DNA from: Anabaena subtropica FACHB-260
Lineage (GTDB): Bacteria > Cyanobacteriota > Cyanobacteriia > Cyanobacteriales > Nostocaceae
DNA length: 64,000 nt
Direction: 5' to 3'
Assembly: GCF_014697105.1 (NCBI RefSeq)
Contig: NZ_JACJRF010000020.1
Location: 1-64,000 of the forward strand
Part shown: positions 39,675 through 48,423 of the stretch, in pieces
Layout of the letters: each line of letters begins with the position of its first letter
Numbering within the stretch: the stretch's first letter is position 1
Program-made: the position numbers and the translations under genes
Notes under the pieces: generated by a model
What the model was told of the DNA's origin: nothing
Database searches by the model: none
The model's input: the letters and a program-made list of their open reading frames with translations, nothing else

Positions 39675-40628
39675 ATGCAGCCAATTTTACCTGGTGCGCC
39701 TTGGTTGATTGCTCATAAATCAATGCTAGGAGTTAATAAACCGAATAAAATTACCTTGAATGGACAAGATTATGTAATTTGGCAGAATTCAAAAGGTGAA
39801 GTTTTTGCGATTGATAATATTTGTCCTCATCTGCAAGCACCTTTATCAAATGGTTGGGTTTGTCAAGAAAGAGGTACTATTACTTGTCCTTTTCATGCGT
39901 TAGAGTTTGATGGAAAAGGTAGACTCCATCGCACAGAAGAAAAAGACACTCAACCAATTACCAAGTCATTGGAACTAATTATTAGTAATGACTGTATTTG
40001 GACTTATGCAGGATTTGAAGCAAGATTACCTATTCCTGATTTACATCAAAGTATAAATAATGAATATGAGTTTATCGGTGTAGCGGGAGAAAAAAGCATC
40101 CAAGGAGATTTTTTAACTACTTTGATGGTCAACTATGACTATAACCATCAAAATGGTACTCATAAAGACCTATTTAGAATCACATCTTGTAAGGTTAGCT
40201 CTTTTGAGGAAAATGGCTACTACGCCAAAGTAGCCCAAGAGATTTTGAGAGCAGATAATACATTAGGAGAAATCATCAAAAATCCTGCATTAGGAATTAT
40301 TCCCAAAGTTATGAATAACACTTTGGAATATGCTTTTCCTTCAACTACTGCCCTTTTTGCTAAATCTCCTATTGGCAATGTTGCTCAAGTTCACATTCTT
40401 TACCCAGAAACAGAAAATAGAACTAAGACATTTGTGCTATTTTATGCTAAGGATATTAATCCTGTAATGAAGTTATTGTTTAAAAATTCATTTTTACAAG
40501 CAGCAGGAAAAATCATAGAACAAGATACAGAGACGGTTGAAAACTTATATCCCAGACAAAAGCCAAAGATTAGATTACCTTATGAAGAGATTATGTTCTA
40601 TGCAGAAAAACTCTACAGTAATTGGTGA
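39675..40628 (+). CDS. Rieske [2Fe-2S] domain protein, aromatic-ring oxygenase-like
   Basis: The 317-residue protein starts at MQPILPGAPW with GGAG 9 bases upstream. An N-terminal Rieske domain has the cluster ligands C50-x-H52 (ICPHLQAP) and C71-x2-H74 (TCPFHALEFDG). The C-terminal region (about 110-310) resembles the catalytic part of chlorophyll- and phenylpropanoid-type Rieske oxygenases (PaO/Tic55-like). However, the mononuclear-iron His/His/Asp set is only partly visible (YNHQNGTHKDLF). Substrate unknown. It is divergent from tetR. Confidence 0.88.
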   Translation: MQPILPGAPWLIAHKSMLGVNKPNKITLNGQDYVIWQNSKGEVFAIDNICPHLQAPLSNGWVCQERGTITCPFHALEFDGKGRLHRTEEKDTQPITKSLELIISNDCIWTYAGFEARLPIPDLHQSINNEYEFIGVAGEKSIQGDFLTTLMVNYDYNHQNGTHKDLFRITSCKVSSFEENGYYAKVAQEILRADNTLGEIIKNPALGIIPKVMNNTLEYAFPSTTALFAKSPIGNVAQVHILYPETENRTKTFVLFYAKDINPVMKLLFKNSFLQAAGKIIEQDTETVENLYPRQKPKIRLPYEEIMFYAEKLYSNW

Positions 40629-40744
40629 TGAAATAGAAAGAAATATTTAAGAGCAAATATTGTTAATTATTCGTAACTAATTCTAAAAAACGCTGATGAT
40701 TAGATGCAGTTAAGAAGACTTTCAGAAAATAAAATATCTAAAAT

Positions 40745-40809
40745 GTAGGGTGCGTCAGTATGAATAATTTTTTGGTACAGCTAGGTTTTCTTGCACTGAC
40801 GCACCCTAC
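40745..40809. repeat. MITE-like inverted repeat
   Basis: Perfect 15-bp arms GTAGGGTGCGTCAGT (40745-40759) and ACTGACGCACCCTAC (40795-40809) enclose a 35-base AT-rich loop. This is the well-known form of small palindromic elements in Nostocales. It sits after the Rieske gene and could also end transcription. Confidence 0.85.
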
Positions 40810-40902
40810 TAACTGAAAGCCTTTATCCTTCGCCATATTACCCCACCCCTTCCCCCTGACAGGTGTAGGTTTGTTTAGAGGTGGGCTTCTTTGTGTCAGA
40901 TT

Positions 40903-41445
40903 CTAGTCAGCGATCGCCCACCGCACATACGGACGAGAACGTGCTACAGTTTTATAAGTAATTAGCCGTGCTGGTGCATTAATCCTGCGTAAATCTACAC
41001 GAAAGTATGCTTTTTTATTCTTAAACTCTACATTATAGAAAGCATATTCCTGTCCGCGTACTTGACCAACACAAGAAGCATAATTACTGCGTAAAGGTGA
41101 GACAAATTCTACAAAACGCTGATTATTAGATGCAGTTAACTGCGTTGTGTCTGCAAAAGCCCTAGTATCTGCTACTACTGTGTGTTCTGCACCACCTTCA
41201 TAAGGTAGCCCAATCCACCATAACCCAACTGTTTGCGGACAAGTCCCACTAGTGCGCTGCACCTTAAGATTGACATTGGGTGTAAACATAGGGCCTGGCG
41301 CTGATTGTGCTTGTGCGGTAGTGGCTATAAGCTTCGTTACCCCGTAAGTAATAGTACTTAAAATGACTATTGAGCAGAAGATTTTGCCAATTTTGGTTGA
41401 TTGTACCCAATTTTGCATTAATGTAAATTTTACTAATTCATACAA
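40903..41445 (-). CDS. Secreted hypothetical protein
   Basis: 180 residues from the first ATG; an internal ATG (MQNWVQSTK, 41418) is equally plausible, and neither has a good ribosome site. A signal peptide or anchor (IFCSIVILSTITYGVTKLI) ends near TTAQAQSAP. The mature part is about 130 residues, beta-rich, with two cysteines (GTCPQTVG, ASCVGQV) and segments VNLKVQRTSGTCPQTVGLWW and YRFD-like strands. No family recognised. It stands alone, divergent from the FAD-Rieske gene. Confidence 0.75.
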   Translation of the reverse strand: MYELVKFTLMQNWVQSTKIGKIFCSIVILSTITYGVTKLIATTAQAQSAPGPMFTPNVNLKVQRTSGTCPQTVGLWWIGLPYEGGAEHTVVADTRAFADTTQLTASNNQRFVEFVSPLRSNYASCVGQVRGQEYAFYNVEFKNKKAYFRVDLRRINAPARLITYKTVARSRPYVRWAIAD

Positions 41446-41734
41446 ATAACATTGACTTGCAGAGTATGGGAAAGTGCCTAGAAAATGGAGAGTAGGCCGT
41501 AGTCTTAGTTTCTTAATTTAATACACGGACTCTCAAGAATGTACTTAACATAGAAATTAGATGATCAGGTAATTTGTTACACATTTAGCGCCAAACCATT
41601 GACAATTTTCTTGAGTCTGCAAAAATAATTCCGTTTAGGGTTAACAAAAATCAGGGAAACCATCCCGAAATTTACTGACTCATAGCCATAATTTTACGCC
41701 AGTATTTCATTGTGAAGAGTTAATTTTATCACCA

Positions 41735-43675
41735 ATGACTTTATTACCCAATTTGCCAGAATCTACTAATTTCTCCCGTCGCACACTGCTGAAGGTGTTT
41801 GGTGTTGGTGCAGTTGCAGGAGTAACAGGATACTCTCGGTTTACAAAACCAAAGCCAACGGTGTTCCAAAAAGATACCTTAAATTTACCACGGGTACTGA
41901 ATCAAGCAAAAAGTGTCATCGTGATTGGGGGTGGTTTGGCAGGTTTAGCCTGTGCGTATGAATTGAGTCAACGGGGGTTTGCCGTTACACTTGTAGAAAA
42001 ATCACCCCAACTAGGCGGTAAAATTGCTAGTTGGCAAATTGAAGCCGTGGGTGAAACCTTCATGATGGAACATGGCTTTCATGGATTTTTTCCCCAGTAT
42101 TATAATTTGAAAAGTATAGTTGCAGAACTGGGAATCAAAGATAATTTTCAATCGTTAAATTTTTATTCGGTTGTTTATCGAGGTGATAAATACAAACCAG
42201 AAGTATTCCGTCCTAGTCATTCAGCATTTCCTTGGAATATTGTAGACTTAGCGATCGCTTCTCCTAACCGCCTCCAATGGGGGATTAATTTAACTAAATT
42301 TAAACACTTACAAGTATTCCAAGCAATCACAGGTTTTCAGCGAGATAAGAACTATCAACGCTTTGATAATATATCGGTTGCTGATTGGGTGAAAACAGAA
42401 TTTCCTCAAGGTTTATACGACTTGTATTTTCTGCCATTTGCTAAGTCTAGTTTGAATGCACCAGATACTATGAGTGTGGGAGAATTAATGCAATTCTTCC
42501 ATTTTTACTTTTTTGGTAATCCAGAGGGACTAGCTTTTAATGGTACGAAAGACGATATGGGGACAAGTTTAGTCCAACCCATCGCCAAGAATATTCAAAA
42601 TAATGACGGTAAAGTTATCACCGATGCTACAGTCAGCGAAATTAAATATCAGGATGGTAAAATCCAAGAATTGAAATATTATGTTGGTAGTAATCAAACT
42701 AATGTACCTTTTTGGGTAAAACGAAACTCAATTATTACTGAAGAGAAAACAGAATATTTTGGTGCGGCTGATGAAGTATTTGCTTTAGAATCTGGTAGTG
42801 AATCAGCAATTTCTCTAACTTGCACTCACCAAGGTTGTACTGTCAAAAAATCCGCCGATGGAAAGTTTCGTTGTCCTTGTCATGGGGCAGAATTTGCGGC
42901 TGATGGTAGAGTTATCAAAGGCCCAGCTAAACGAGATTTACAAAAGTTGCAAGTTGTCCAGAAACAGCATGATGAATTGCAACTATTAGCCACAAGTAAT
43001 GATGCACCTTTACCGGAAACAATTACCGCAGATTATTATGTCTTTGCTACCGATGTCCCTGGGGTACAGCAATTATTTAAGCAGATTAGTGGTGATGTAG
43101 AACCAAGAGTGCGATCGCAAGTGGAAAAATTAAGTATCGCTGATCCTTTTGCTGTGTGTCGTTTTTGGTTTGATCAAGATTTTGAGTGGGAACAAAGTAA
43201 TTTTACTTCTCTATCCGGATACCAATTAACCGACAGCATCACCCTATATCATCGCATTCAACAACAATTCATTGATTGGTCACAAAAAACTGGTGGTAGT
43301 GTGATAGAGTTGCACGCTTACTGTTACAAAGAAAAAGAATTTCCCACACAGGAAGCGTTGTTAACAACCTTTGAAAATGAACTTTATCAGATAGTTCCTG
43401 AGTTGCAACAAGCAAAGTTACTGCATCGGGAATTGGTGAATCAACATAACTTTTCTGGTTATCCACCCAATAGTTATGGAGAACGTCCAGAAACCAATAG
43501 TAATATTTCTAATTTATTTTTTGCTGGTGATTGGGTGAAAATGCCCTTCCCCTGCGGTTTAATGGAACGCGCCGTGAGTAGCGGTTTATTAGCAGCCAAT
43601 GAGATTTTACACCGGGAAGGTTTGCAGAGGCGATCGCTCCTCTCGGTGAATCCAGAGGGATTATTGCAAATTTAG
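41735..43675 (+). CDS. FAD-dependent amine-oxidase-type oxidoreductase with an inserted Rieske domain
   Basis: The 646-residue protein has an N-terminal twin-arginine-like segment ([20 protein letters not shown]). An FAD Rossmann motif ([17 protein letters not shown], about 61-77) and [20 protein letters not shown] indicate a phytoene-desaturase/amine-oxidase fold, as does the C-terminal FAD motif [21 protein letters not shown] Rieske [2Fe-2S] centre lies in the middle: C363-x-H365 (CTHQGC) and C380-x2-H383 (CPCHGAEF). Such fusions can couple FAD chemistry to electron delivery; carotenoid or steroid substrates are possible from fold similarity only. It follows the Rieske gene by 1.1 kb but with a minus-strand gene between. 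Confidence 0.9.
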   Translation: MTLLPNLPESTNFSRRTLLKVFGVGAVAGVTGYSRFTKPKPTVFQKDTLNLPRVLNQAKSVIVIGGGLAGLACAYELSQRGFAVTLVEKSPQLGGKIASWQIEAVGETFMMEHGFHGFFPQYYNLKSIVAELGIKDNFQSLNFYSVVYRGDKYKPEVFRPSHSAFPWNIVDLAIASPNRLQWGINLTKFKHLQVFQAITGFQRDKNYQRFDNISVADWVKTEFPQGLYDLYFLPFAKSSLNAPDTMSVGELMQFFHFYFFGNPEGLAFNGTKDDMGTSLVQPIAKNIQNNDGKVITDATVSEIKYQDGKIQELKYYVGSNQTNVPFWVKRNSIITEEKTEYFGAADEVFALESGSESAISLTCTHQGCTVKKSADGKFRCPCHGAEFAADGRVIKGPAKRDLQKLQVVQKQHDELQLLATSNDAPLPETITADYYVFATDVPGVQQLFKQISGDVEPRVRSQVEKLSIADPFAVCRFWFDQDFEWEQSNFTSLSGYQLTDSITLYHRIQQQFIDWSQKTGGSVIELHAYCYKEKEFPTQEALLTTFENELYQIVPELQQAKLLHRELVNQHNFSGYPPNSYGERPETNSNISNLFFAGDWVKMPFPCGLMERAVSSGLLAANEILHREGLQRRSLLSVNPEGLLQI

Positions 43676-43829
43676 CCCCTGAAAACAAAAATACCCGAAA
43701 AACCACACCTAAACAGACGGACACCACTACCATGAGAAAGATTAAAATTGCTTAACACTTCGTTACACTGAGAACAGCGAGTGAAGACAAACACAAAACA
43801 CTCGCACTTTGCAATTCTAGGTAAACGAC

Positions 43830-44951
43830 ATGAATGGCACAATTCGCGTTGGTAATCTCTTCGGTATTCCTTTTTATATCCATCCGTCCTGGTTTTTAGT
43901 TCTGGGCTTAGTCACCTGGAGTTATGGCGGTGGACTCTCAGCGCAATTTCCCCAATTATCCGGGGGATTGGCTTTGATACTGGGATTGACGACAGCGTTG
44001 TTATTGTTTGCTTCTGTCGTCGCCCATGAATTAGGACATAGCTTTGTCGCCATCCGTCAAGGAATTAACGTCAACTCCATCACACTATTTATATTTGGTG
44101 GTTTGGCTAGTTTAGAACAAGAATCAAAAACACCAGCCGGAGCCTTTTGGGTAGCGATCGCTGGGCCTCTAGTCAGTTTATTATTGTGTGGTATCGTCAC
44201 AATCATCGGTGTGACTACCTCCATCACAGGGCCGTTGGCTGCAATTCTAGGAGTTCTAGCCTCAGTCAACCTAGCATTAGCATTGTTTAACCTGATTCCT
44301 GGCTTACCCTTGGATGGCGGAAACATTCTCAAAGCGATCGTTTGGAAATTAACAGGTAATCCCTACAAAGGCGTCACCTTTGCTAGTCGAGTTGGACAAA
44401 TCTTTGGTTGGATAGCGATCGCCTCTGGTATCTTCCCCATACTATACTTTGGTAGCTTCGCCAACGTCTGGAATTTATTAATCGGCTTCTTCTTACTGCA
44501 AAATGCAGGTAATTCAGCCCAATTTGCTAGAGTACAAGAAAAATTGACAGGCTTAACAGCCGCAGATGCTGTAACCACTGATAGCCCCGTTGTTTGCGAC
44601 CATCTCAGCTTGAGAGAATTTGCTGATGAACAAATCGTTCAGGGACAAAACTGGCGACGGTTTTTAGTCACCAATAATGAAGGACAATTAGTAGGTGCGA
44701 TCGCTCTTGATGACTTGCGAACCATTCCTACTACATTGTGGGCTGAAACCCAAATTCAACAAGTCATGCGCCCGATTCAGTCCGTAACCATCAAATCAAA
44801 TCAGCCATTGTTAGAAGTAGTCCAACTACTTGAACAACAAAAATTGTCTACCCTACCCGTAATTCATGACAACGGTGTGCTAGTAGGAATTTTAGAAAAA
44901 GCCGCAATTATCCAGTTATTGCGAAACGGCACCCAACCTAACCCTGCATAG
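43830..44951 (+). CDS. Site-2 protease (M50) with CBS pair
   Basis: The 373-residue membrane metalloprotease has its first zinc motif HELGH (H66, E67, H70) and the second motif in LIPGLPLDGGNILKA. About six membrane helices run through residue 230, followed by two CBS domains (about 240-370) for adenosyl-ligand sensing. This is the SpoIVFB-like class of intramembrane proteases that release membrane-bound regulators (family knowledge). The substrate is unknown and no sigma or anti-sigma gene is adjacent. Confidence 0.94.
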   Translation: MNGTIRVGNLFGIPFYIHPSWFLVLGLVTWSYGGGLSAQFPQLSGGLALILGLTTALLLFASVVAHELGHSFVAIRQGINVNSITLFIFGGLASLEQESKTPAGAFWVAIAGPLVSLLLCGIVTIIGVTTSITGPLAAILGVLASVNLALALFNLIPGLPLDGGNILKAIVWKLTGNPYKGVTFASRVGQIFGWIAIASGIFPILYFGSFANVWNLLIGFFLLQNAGNSAQFARVQEKLTGLTAADAVTTDSPVVCDHLSLREFADEQIVQGQNWRRFLVTNNEGQLVGAIALDDLRTIPTTLWAETQIQQVMRPIQSVTIKSNQPLLEVVQLLEQQKLSTLPVIHDNGVLVGILEKAAIIQLLRNGTQPNPA

Positions 44952-45435
44952 TTTTAGCATCGAAAAAACGCTTCTTTTTTCCTATCCTTCAGAGATTCTG
45001 GGGGATTTTTTTGATCTATGAATTTATACTGCACCAAATAGAGAAATGCTGCAAAATATTTGTACACTCTCTATAGATAGATGAATTGAAGTACTACAAC
45101 AACTAAATTAGCAATGTATGGTAAACTCTTGGTATGTATGGGCTTGGTGTTTTGCCAAGCCTATTTTATTTTTGATAAGTTTATATCTTGCATTAGATTT
45201 TTAGCTCACCCAGAAATAAATTTTTTAGCTAATAGTTAAAATGGAACATTATTTGAGTCAGTTTTAACTGACTTTTGCTATTAGCCTGAGAGTAAATTAA
45301 GTGCAGCCTCACATAAAATTAGTATAAATCTTGTCTGACAGTTTGATGATCAGCCAAAAACATACATACATCACTTACCGAAGTACAGTAGATAATCTAA
45401 ACTCAAAGTGAGATCGATTATTTGCAGATGATTTT
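44952..45435. other. 484-bp intergenic region with one isolated terminator
   Basis: No gene was found. The terminator hairpin at 45140-45171, 190 bases beyond the protease stop, could end a small RNA or a long 3' UTR. Confidence 0.45.
45140..45171 (+). terminator. Isolated Rho-independent terminator
   Basis: The stem GGCTTGG (45141-45147) paired with CCAAGCC (45155-45161) over a seven-base loop is followed by TATTTTATTTTTG. Confidence 0.65.
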
Positions 45436-45870
45436 ATGTCTTCAACTTTAGATTCTTTACCACCAGCACTAGCTAAAATTGTCCAACGCTTTCAACGTGC
45501 TACCGAACCCAAGCGACGCTATGAACAATTAATCTGGTATGCACAAAAGTTGCCAGAGTTTCCCGAAACCGATAAAGTGCCAGAAAATAAGGTTCCTGGT
45601 TGTGTTTCCCAAGTTTACGTAACTGCCAACTTGAATGATGGTAAAGTTGCGTACCAAGGAGATTCTGATTCCCAATTAACCAAGGGATTAGTCGCGCTGT
45701 TAATTGAAGGATTAAATGGGCTGACTCCCACAGAAATTGTCACACTGACTCCAGATTTCATCCAAGCCACAGGCTTAAACGTCAGTTTGACACCTTCCCG
45801 CGCCAATGGATTTTACAACATATTTAAAACCATGCAAAAAAAGGCGCTGGAATGTAAGTTAGAACCATAG
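45436..45870 (+). CDS. sufE: SufE-like cysteine desulfuration protein
   Basis: The 144-residue protein has the active-site Cys56 in NKVPGCVSQVYV and the family pattern RYEQLIWYAQKLP. SufE takes sulfur from the SufS cysteine desulfurase for Fe-S cluster assembly (family knowledge). The alpha/beta-hydrolase gene starts 18 bases downstream, indicating co-transcription. Confidence 0.95.
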   Translation: MSSTLDSLPPALAKIVQRFQRATEPKRRYEQLIWYAQKLPEFPETDKVPENKVPGCVSQVYVTANLNDGKVAYQGDSDSQLTKGLVALLIEGLNGLTPTEIVTLTPDFIQATGLNVSLTPSRANGFYNIFKTMQKKALECKLEP

Positions 45871-45888
45871 GGTTGATGATGCAAAATT

Positions 45889-46803
45889 ATGTCTACCAAT
45901 TTATTGTCCACCTCTGAACCTACTGGATTTGGTGGAGTAGTTGATGAATTTATCTGGCAATGGGAAGGTCAACCATTACGTGTGGTTTATGAAACCCTTG
46001 GTCAAGGTTCGCCACTGTTATTATTACCAGCTTTTAGCAGTGTATCTACCCGTGTAGAAATGGGGGAAATGGCTAGATTACTAGCTCCCCATTTTCAAGT
46101 AGTAGCAGTAGATTGGCCAGGATTCGGCGAATCTTCTCGCCCTGGCTTAGATTATCGACCAGAAATTTATCAACAATTTCTGGAAGATTTTGTAAAAACT
46201 GTTTTCTCTACCCCAATTACCGTGTTAGCGGCTGGTCATGCGGCTAGTTATGTGTTGCTACTAGCGCAAAAACAGCCAAATGCTTTTTCGCGCATCGTTT
46301 TAACTGCACCCACTTGGCGCGGTCCCTTGCCGACAATGGGAGCAAATCAACAGGTAGCTGGTATAGTGAGGGGATTAGTGCGATCGCCCATACTAGGACA
46401 AATCCTCTACAAACTTAACACCACACCTTCCTTCTTAAATTTCATGTACCGCCGTCACGTTTTCACCGACGCGGATAGACTCACACCCAATTTCATCGAG
46501 AAAAAGTGGCAAACAACTCAACAACCAGGAGCCAGATTTGCTTCTGCGGCTTTTGTCACTGGTAATATTGACGCTGTACACAATCAATCTGATTTTCTGC
46601 AACTAGTCCAGTCCTTATCTGTACCCCTCATGGTAGTGATTGGAGAATCCAGTCCACCCAAATCACGGGAAGAAATGAACGCTGTAGCCGCCATACCCGG
46701 AGTGCAAAGTGCAGTCATTCCCGGTTCCTTAGGATTGCATGAGGAATACCCAGCAGCTATTTTTGCCGCTATTGAAGATTTTTTATTTACCGAGAGTGAT
46801 TAA
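45889..46803 (+). CDS. Alpha/beta-hydrolase-fold protein lacking the usual nucleophile
   Basis: The 304-residue protein has the core fold (LLLLPAFSSVSTRVEMGEMA oxyanion region; VVAVDWPGFGESSRPG strand). At the nucleophile elbow, where GxSxG is expected, it reads AGHAAS, with Ala in place of Ser. A C-terminal His-containing loop (GLHEEYPAAI) remains. Activity as a classical esterase is therefore doubtful; it may be a haloperoxidase-like or non-catalytic binding member. It lies 18 bases after sufE. Confidence 0.85.
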   Translation: MSTNLLSTSEPTGFGGVVDEFIWQWEGQPLRVVYETLGQGSPLLLLPAFSSVSTRVEMGEMARLLAPHFQVVAVDWPGFGESSRPGLDYRPEIYQQFLEDFVKTVFSTPITVLAAGHAASYVLLLAQKQPNAFSRIVLTAPTWRGPLPTMGANQQVAGIVRGLVRSPILGQILYKLNTTPSFLNFMYRRHVFTDADRLTPNFIEKKWQTTQQPGARFASAAFVTGNIDAVHNQSDFLQLVQSLSVPLMVVIGESSPPKSREEMNAVAAIPGVQSAVIPGSLGLHEEYPAAIFAAIEDFLFTESD

Positions 46804-46811
46804 AGAGGTTC

Positions 46812-46861
46812 GTAGTAAGGACTTTAGTTCTGATTTTTCTAAGGACTAAAGTCCTTACTAC
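46812..46861. repeat. Perfect 17-bp inverted repeat, MITE-like or terminator
   Basis: Arms GTAGTAAGGACTTTAGT (46812-46828) and ACTAAAGTCCTTACTAC (46845-46861) flank a 16-base loop. It sits between the convergent hydrolase and PEP-CTERM genes, so it may end both transcripts. It is a form frequent in Nostocales intergenic DNA. Confidence 0.85.
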
Positions 46862-46881
46862 AAACTTGCTTATTTCCAAGA

Positions 46882-47799
46882 TTATTTCAAATTTTTTACA
46901 GTCCGTTTTTTTAGTTGAGATAAAGAAAAACCCAGTAAACCCAATAGTCCTAAACTAACAGTGGTTGAAGGTTCAGGTACTTGTTCAACTCGGAAATCAA
47001 AACTAAATGTACCAGACTCTAGTAAGGGAGTGCGACTACTATTTGTACTGATATCCACAAGTTTGAATGTTGCTGAATATTTACCTAGTGTTGCTGCTGC
47101 ATCAGTCCAGAATTTAGGCTTAAAAGTAAAATCATCACCAGTGCCGATGGTATAAATATCACCAACGGAATTGAAAATATTTACACCCGTCTCATCAGCA
47201 ATATTTAATCCACTACTAATTTCCAGCAACTGTAGACCAATAGTTGCACCTGTTAAGGATGATTGCCAACGACCGCCAGAGCTATTAAATAAATATTGGT
47301 CATCTTCATCTGTAGCAGTTGCGAGGGTTGCTATAGATTCTATTTTGATATTGCTATATTCTTCCCCTGTTGCAGTATTAACTAAGCGACCAGAAAAGGC
47401 TCCTTTACCAGGAAGTAATTGCAAAGGTAATTGTCCTGTATATGTCTCAGGGATTCTGTTATTTGTATTGCTTGGGTTAATTGTTGGACTATCTAGAAGA
47501 CCTGAATAGCTATAAACTCCAATACCGTGAAAGTGATTGGTAGTAAAATCTTCTTCCCGATGTGCAAATAAAAATGTCAACCGATTATAGTTGGGGTTCT
47601 CTAATCCCGCATACATACCACCAGTAAGAACCCTTAAACCATCCAACCCGATATAATACTCAGTTTCATCCGCATGATTGTGAGTACCATGAGCTTGTGC
47701 TGGTGCAATATTGCTAGATAACACGACTGGGGTTGCAACTAAAAAACTTGCGACCACTGAAGCAGATGCTCGCCCTATTTGAATGCTATGTAAAGCCAC
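46882..47799 (-). CDS. All3515-type PEP-CTERM protein, probably Zur-regulated
   Basis: The 305-residue protein has a signal peptide (about 1-36, ending PAQAHG). The mature part begins with a His/Asp-rich zinc-binding-looking segment (HGTHNHADETEYYIG), and a C-terminal sorting signal reads VPEPSTTVSLGLLGLLGFSL then QLKKR (PEP-CTERM: PEP motif, membrane helix, basic tail). The N-terminal mature part matches the cyanobacterial All3515 family, whose Anabaena member is reported as Zur-repressed (family knowledge). A palindrome with Zur-box character lies about 30 bases upstream. It likely works in zinc acquisition or storage outside the cell (inference). Confidence 0.85.
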   Translation of the reverse strand: MALHSIQIGRASASVVASFLVATPVVLSSNIAPAQAHGTHNHADETEYYIGLDGLRVLTGGMYAGLENPNYNRLTFLFAHREEDFTTNHFHGIGVYSYSGLLDSPTINPSNTNNRIPETYTGQLPLQLLPGKGAFSGRLVNTATGEEYSNIKIESIATLATATDEDDQYLFNSSGGRWQSSLTGATIGLQLLEISSGLNIADETGVNIFNSVGDIYTIGTGDDFTFKPKFWTDAAATLGKYSATFKLVDISTNSSRTPLLESGTFSFDFRVEQVPEPSTTVSLGLLGLLGFSLSQLKKRTVKNLK

Positions 47800-47829
47800 T
47801 GTGCTTTTTCCTGAAGTATTATTTACTTG

Positions 47830-47844
47830 TGATAACGATTATCA
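47830..47844. promoter_or_regulatory. Zur-box-like palindrome
   Basis: TGATAACGATTATCA is an inverted repeat (TGATAA-CGA-TTATCA) 30 bases upstream of the PEP-CTERM start codon. It matches the general form of cyanobacterial Zur operators (TGATAATNATTATCA-like). Fur-family sites look similar, so the regulator identity is inferred. Confidence 0.7.
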
Positions 47845-47940
47845 TTATTTTCATATAGCTGTCAATGAAGAATGTATTAAGAAATCAATGTTAATTTTTA
47901 AAAATAAATTGTAAATATTTACTGAGAAAGGTAACTTTTG

Positions 47941-48354
47941 CTAGATTTTATTCTGTTCTTGATTATTCTGAAAAACCAGTAATGCTAGTGCTGCCAGTTC
48001 TGGAATCAGTGCGGCAATTGCGGTAAGCTTTAGCGACCAAGTTTGTGTTTCATTAAACAAACCGGCTACACTACTCAAGTGTGCAGATAAGATATCTGTC
48101 ATATCTATCGCCACACAAGCCAATAAAAGCACTTTCACACTGTTTTTATTGGCAAATGCAACAAGCAAGGCCAGGACGACATCTCTGATAGCCCAAACGC
48201 GGATGATGTAGGGCATTTGGATATTGGAAGTTAAGGGAATATCCAATTGTGTCATTAGCCACTGTGGATCAGCATAAGCGATCGCACTCAGAGAAAATCG
48301 AATGATGCACATCACACCTATCAGAACAGCGACGTACCAGATTTGATTCCTCAT
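47941..48354 (-). CDS. Small membrane protein of unknown function
   Basis: The 137-residue protein starts at ATG 48354 (MRNQIWYVAVLIGVM); a TTG two codons upstream is less likely. It has four hydrophobic segments at about residues 4-24, 47-66, 72-90 and 108-128, with short loops. I do not recognise the family with confidence (DUF4267-like topology). It lies between the Zur-type gene and the ABC transporter gene on the same strand. Confidence 0.75.
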   Translation of the reverse strand: MRNQIWYVAVLIGVMCIIRFSLSAIAYADPQWLMTQLDIPLTSNIQMPYIIRVWAIRDVVLALLVAFANKNSVKVLLLACVAIDMTDILSAHLSSVAGLFNETQTWSLKLTAIAALIPELAALALLVFQNNQEQNKI

Positions 48355-48423
48355 TGGCAATTTTGGACTAAATTCTATTTAACATCATAACTAGTTAATT
48401 ATACTGAAAATTTGCCTTCTTTT

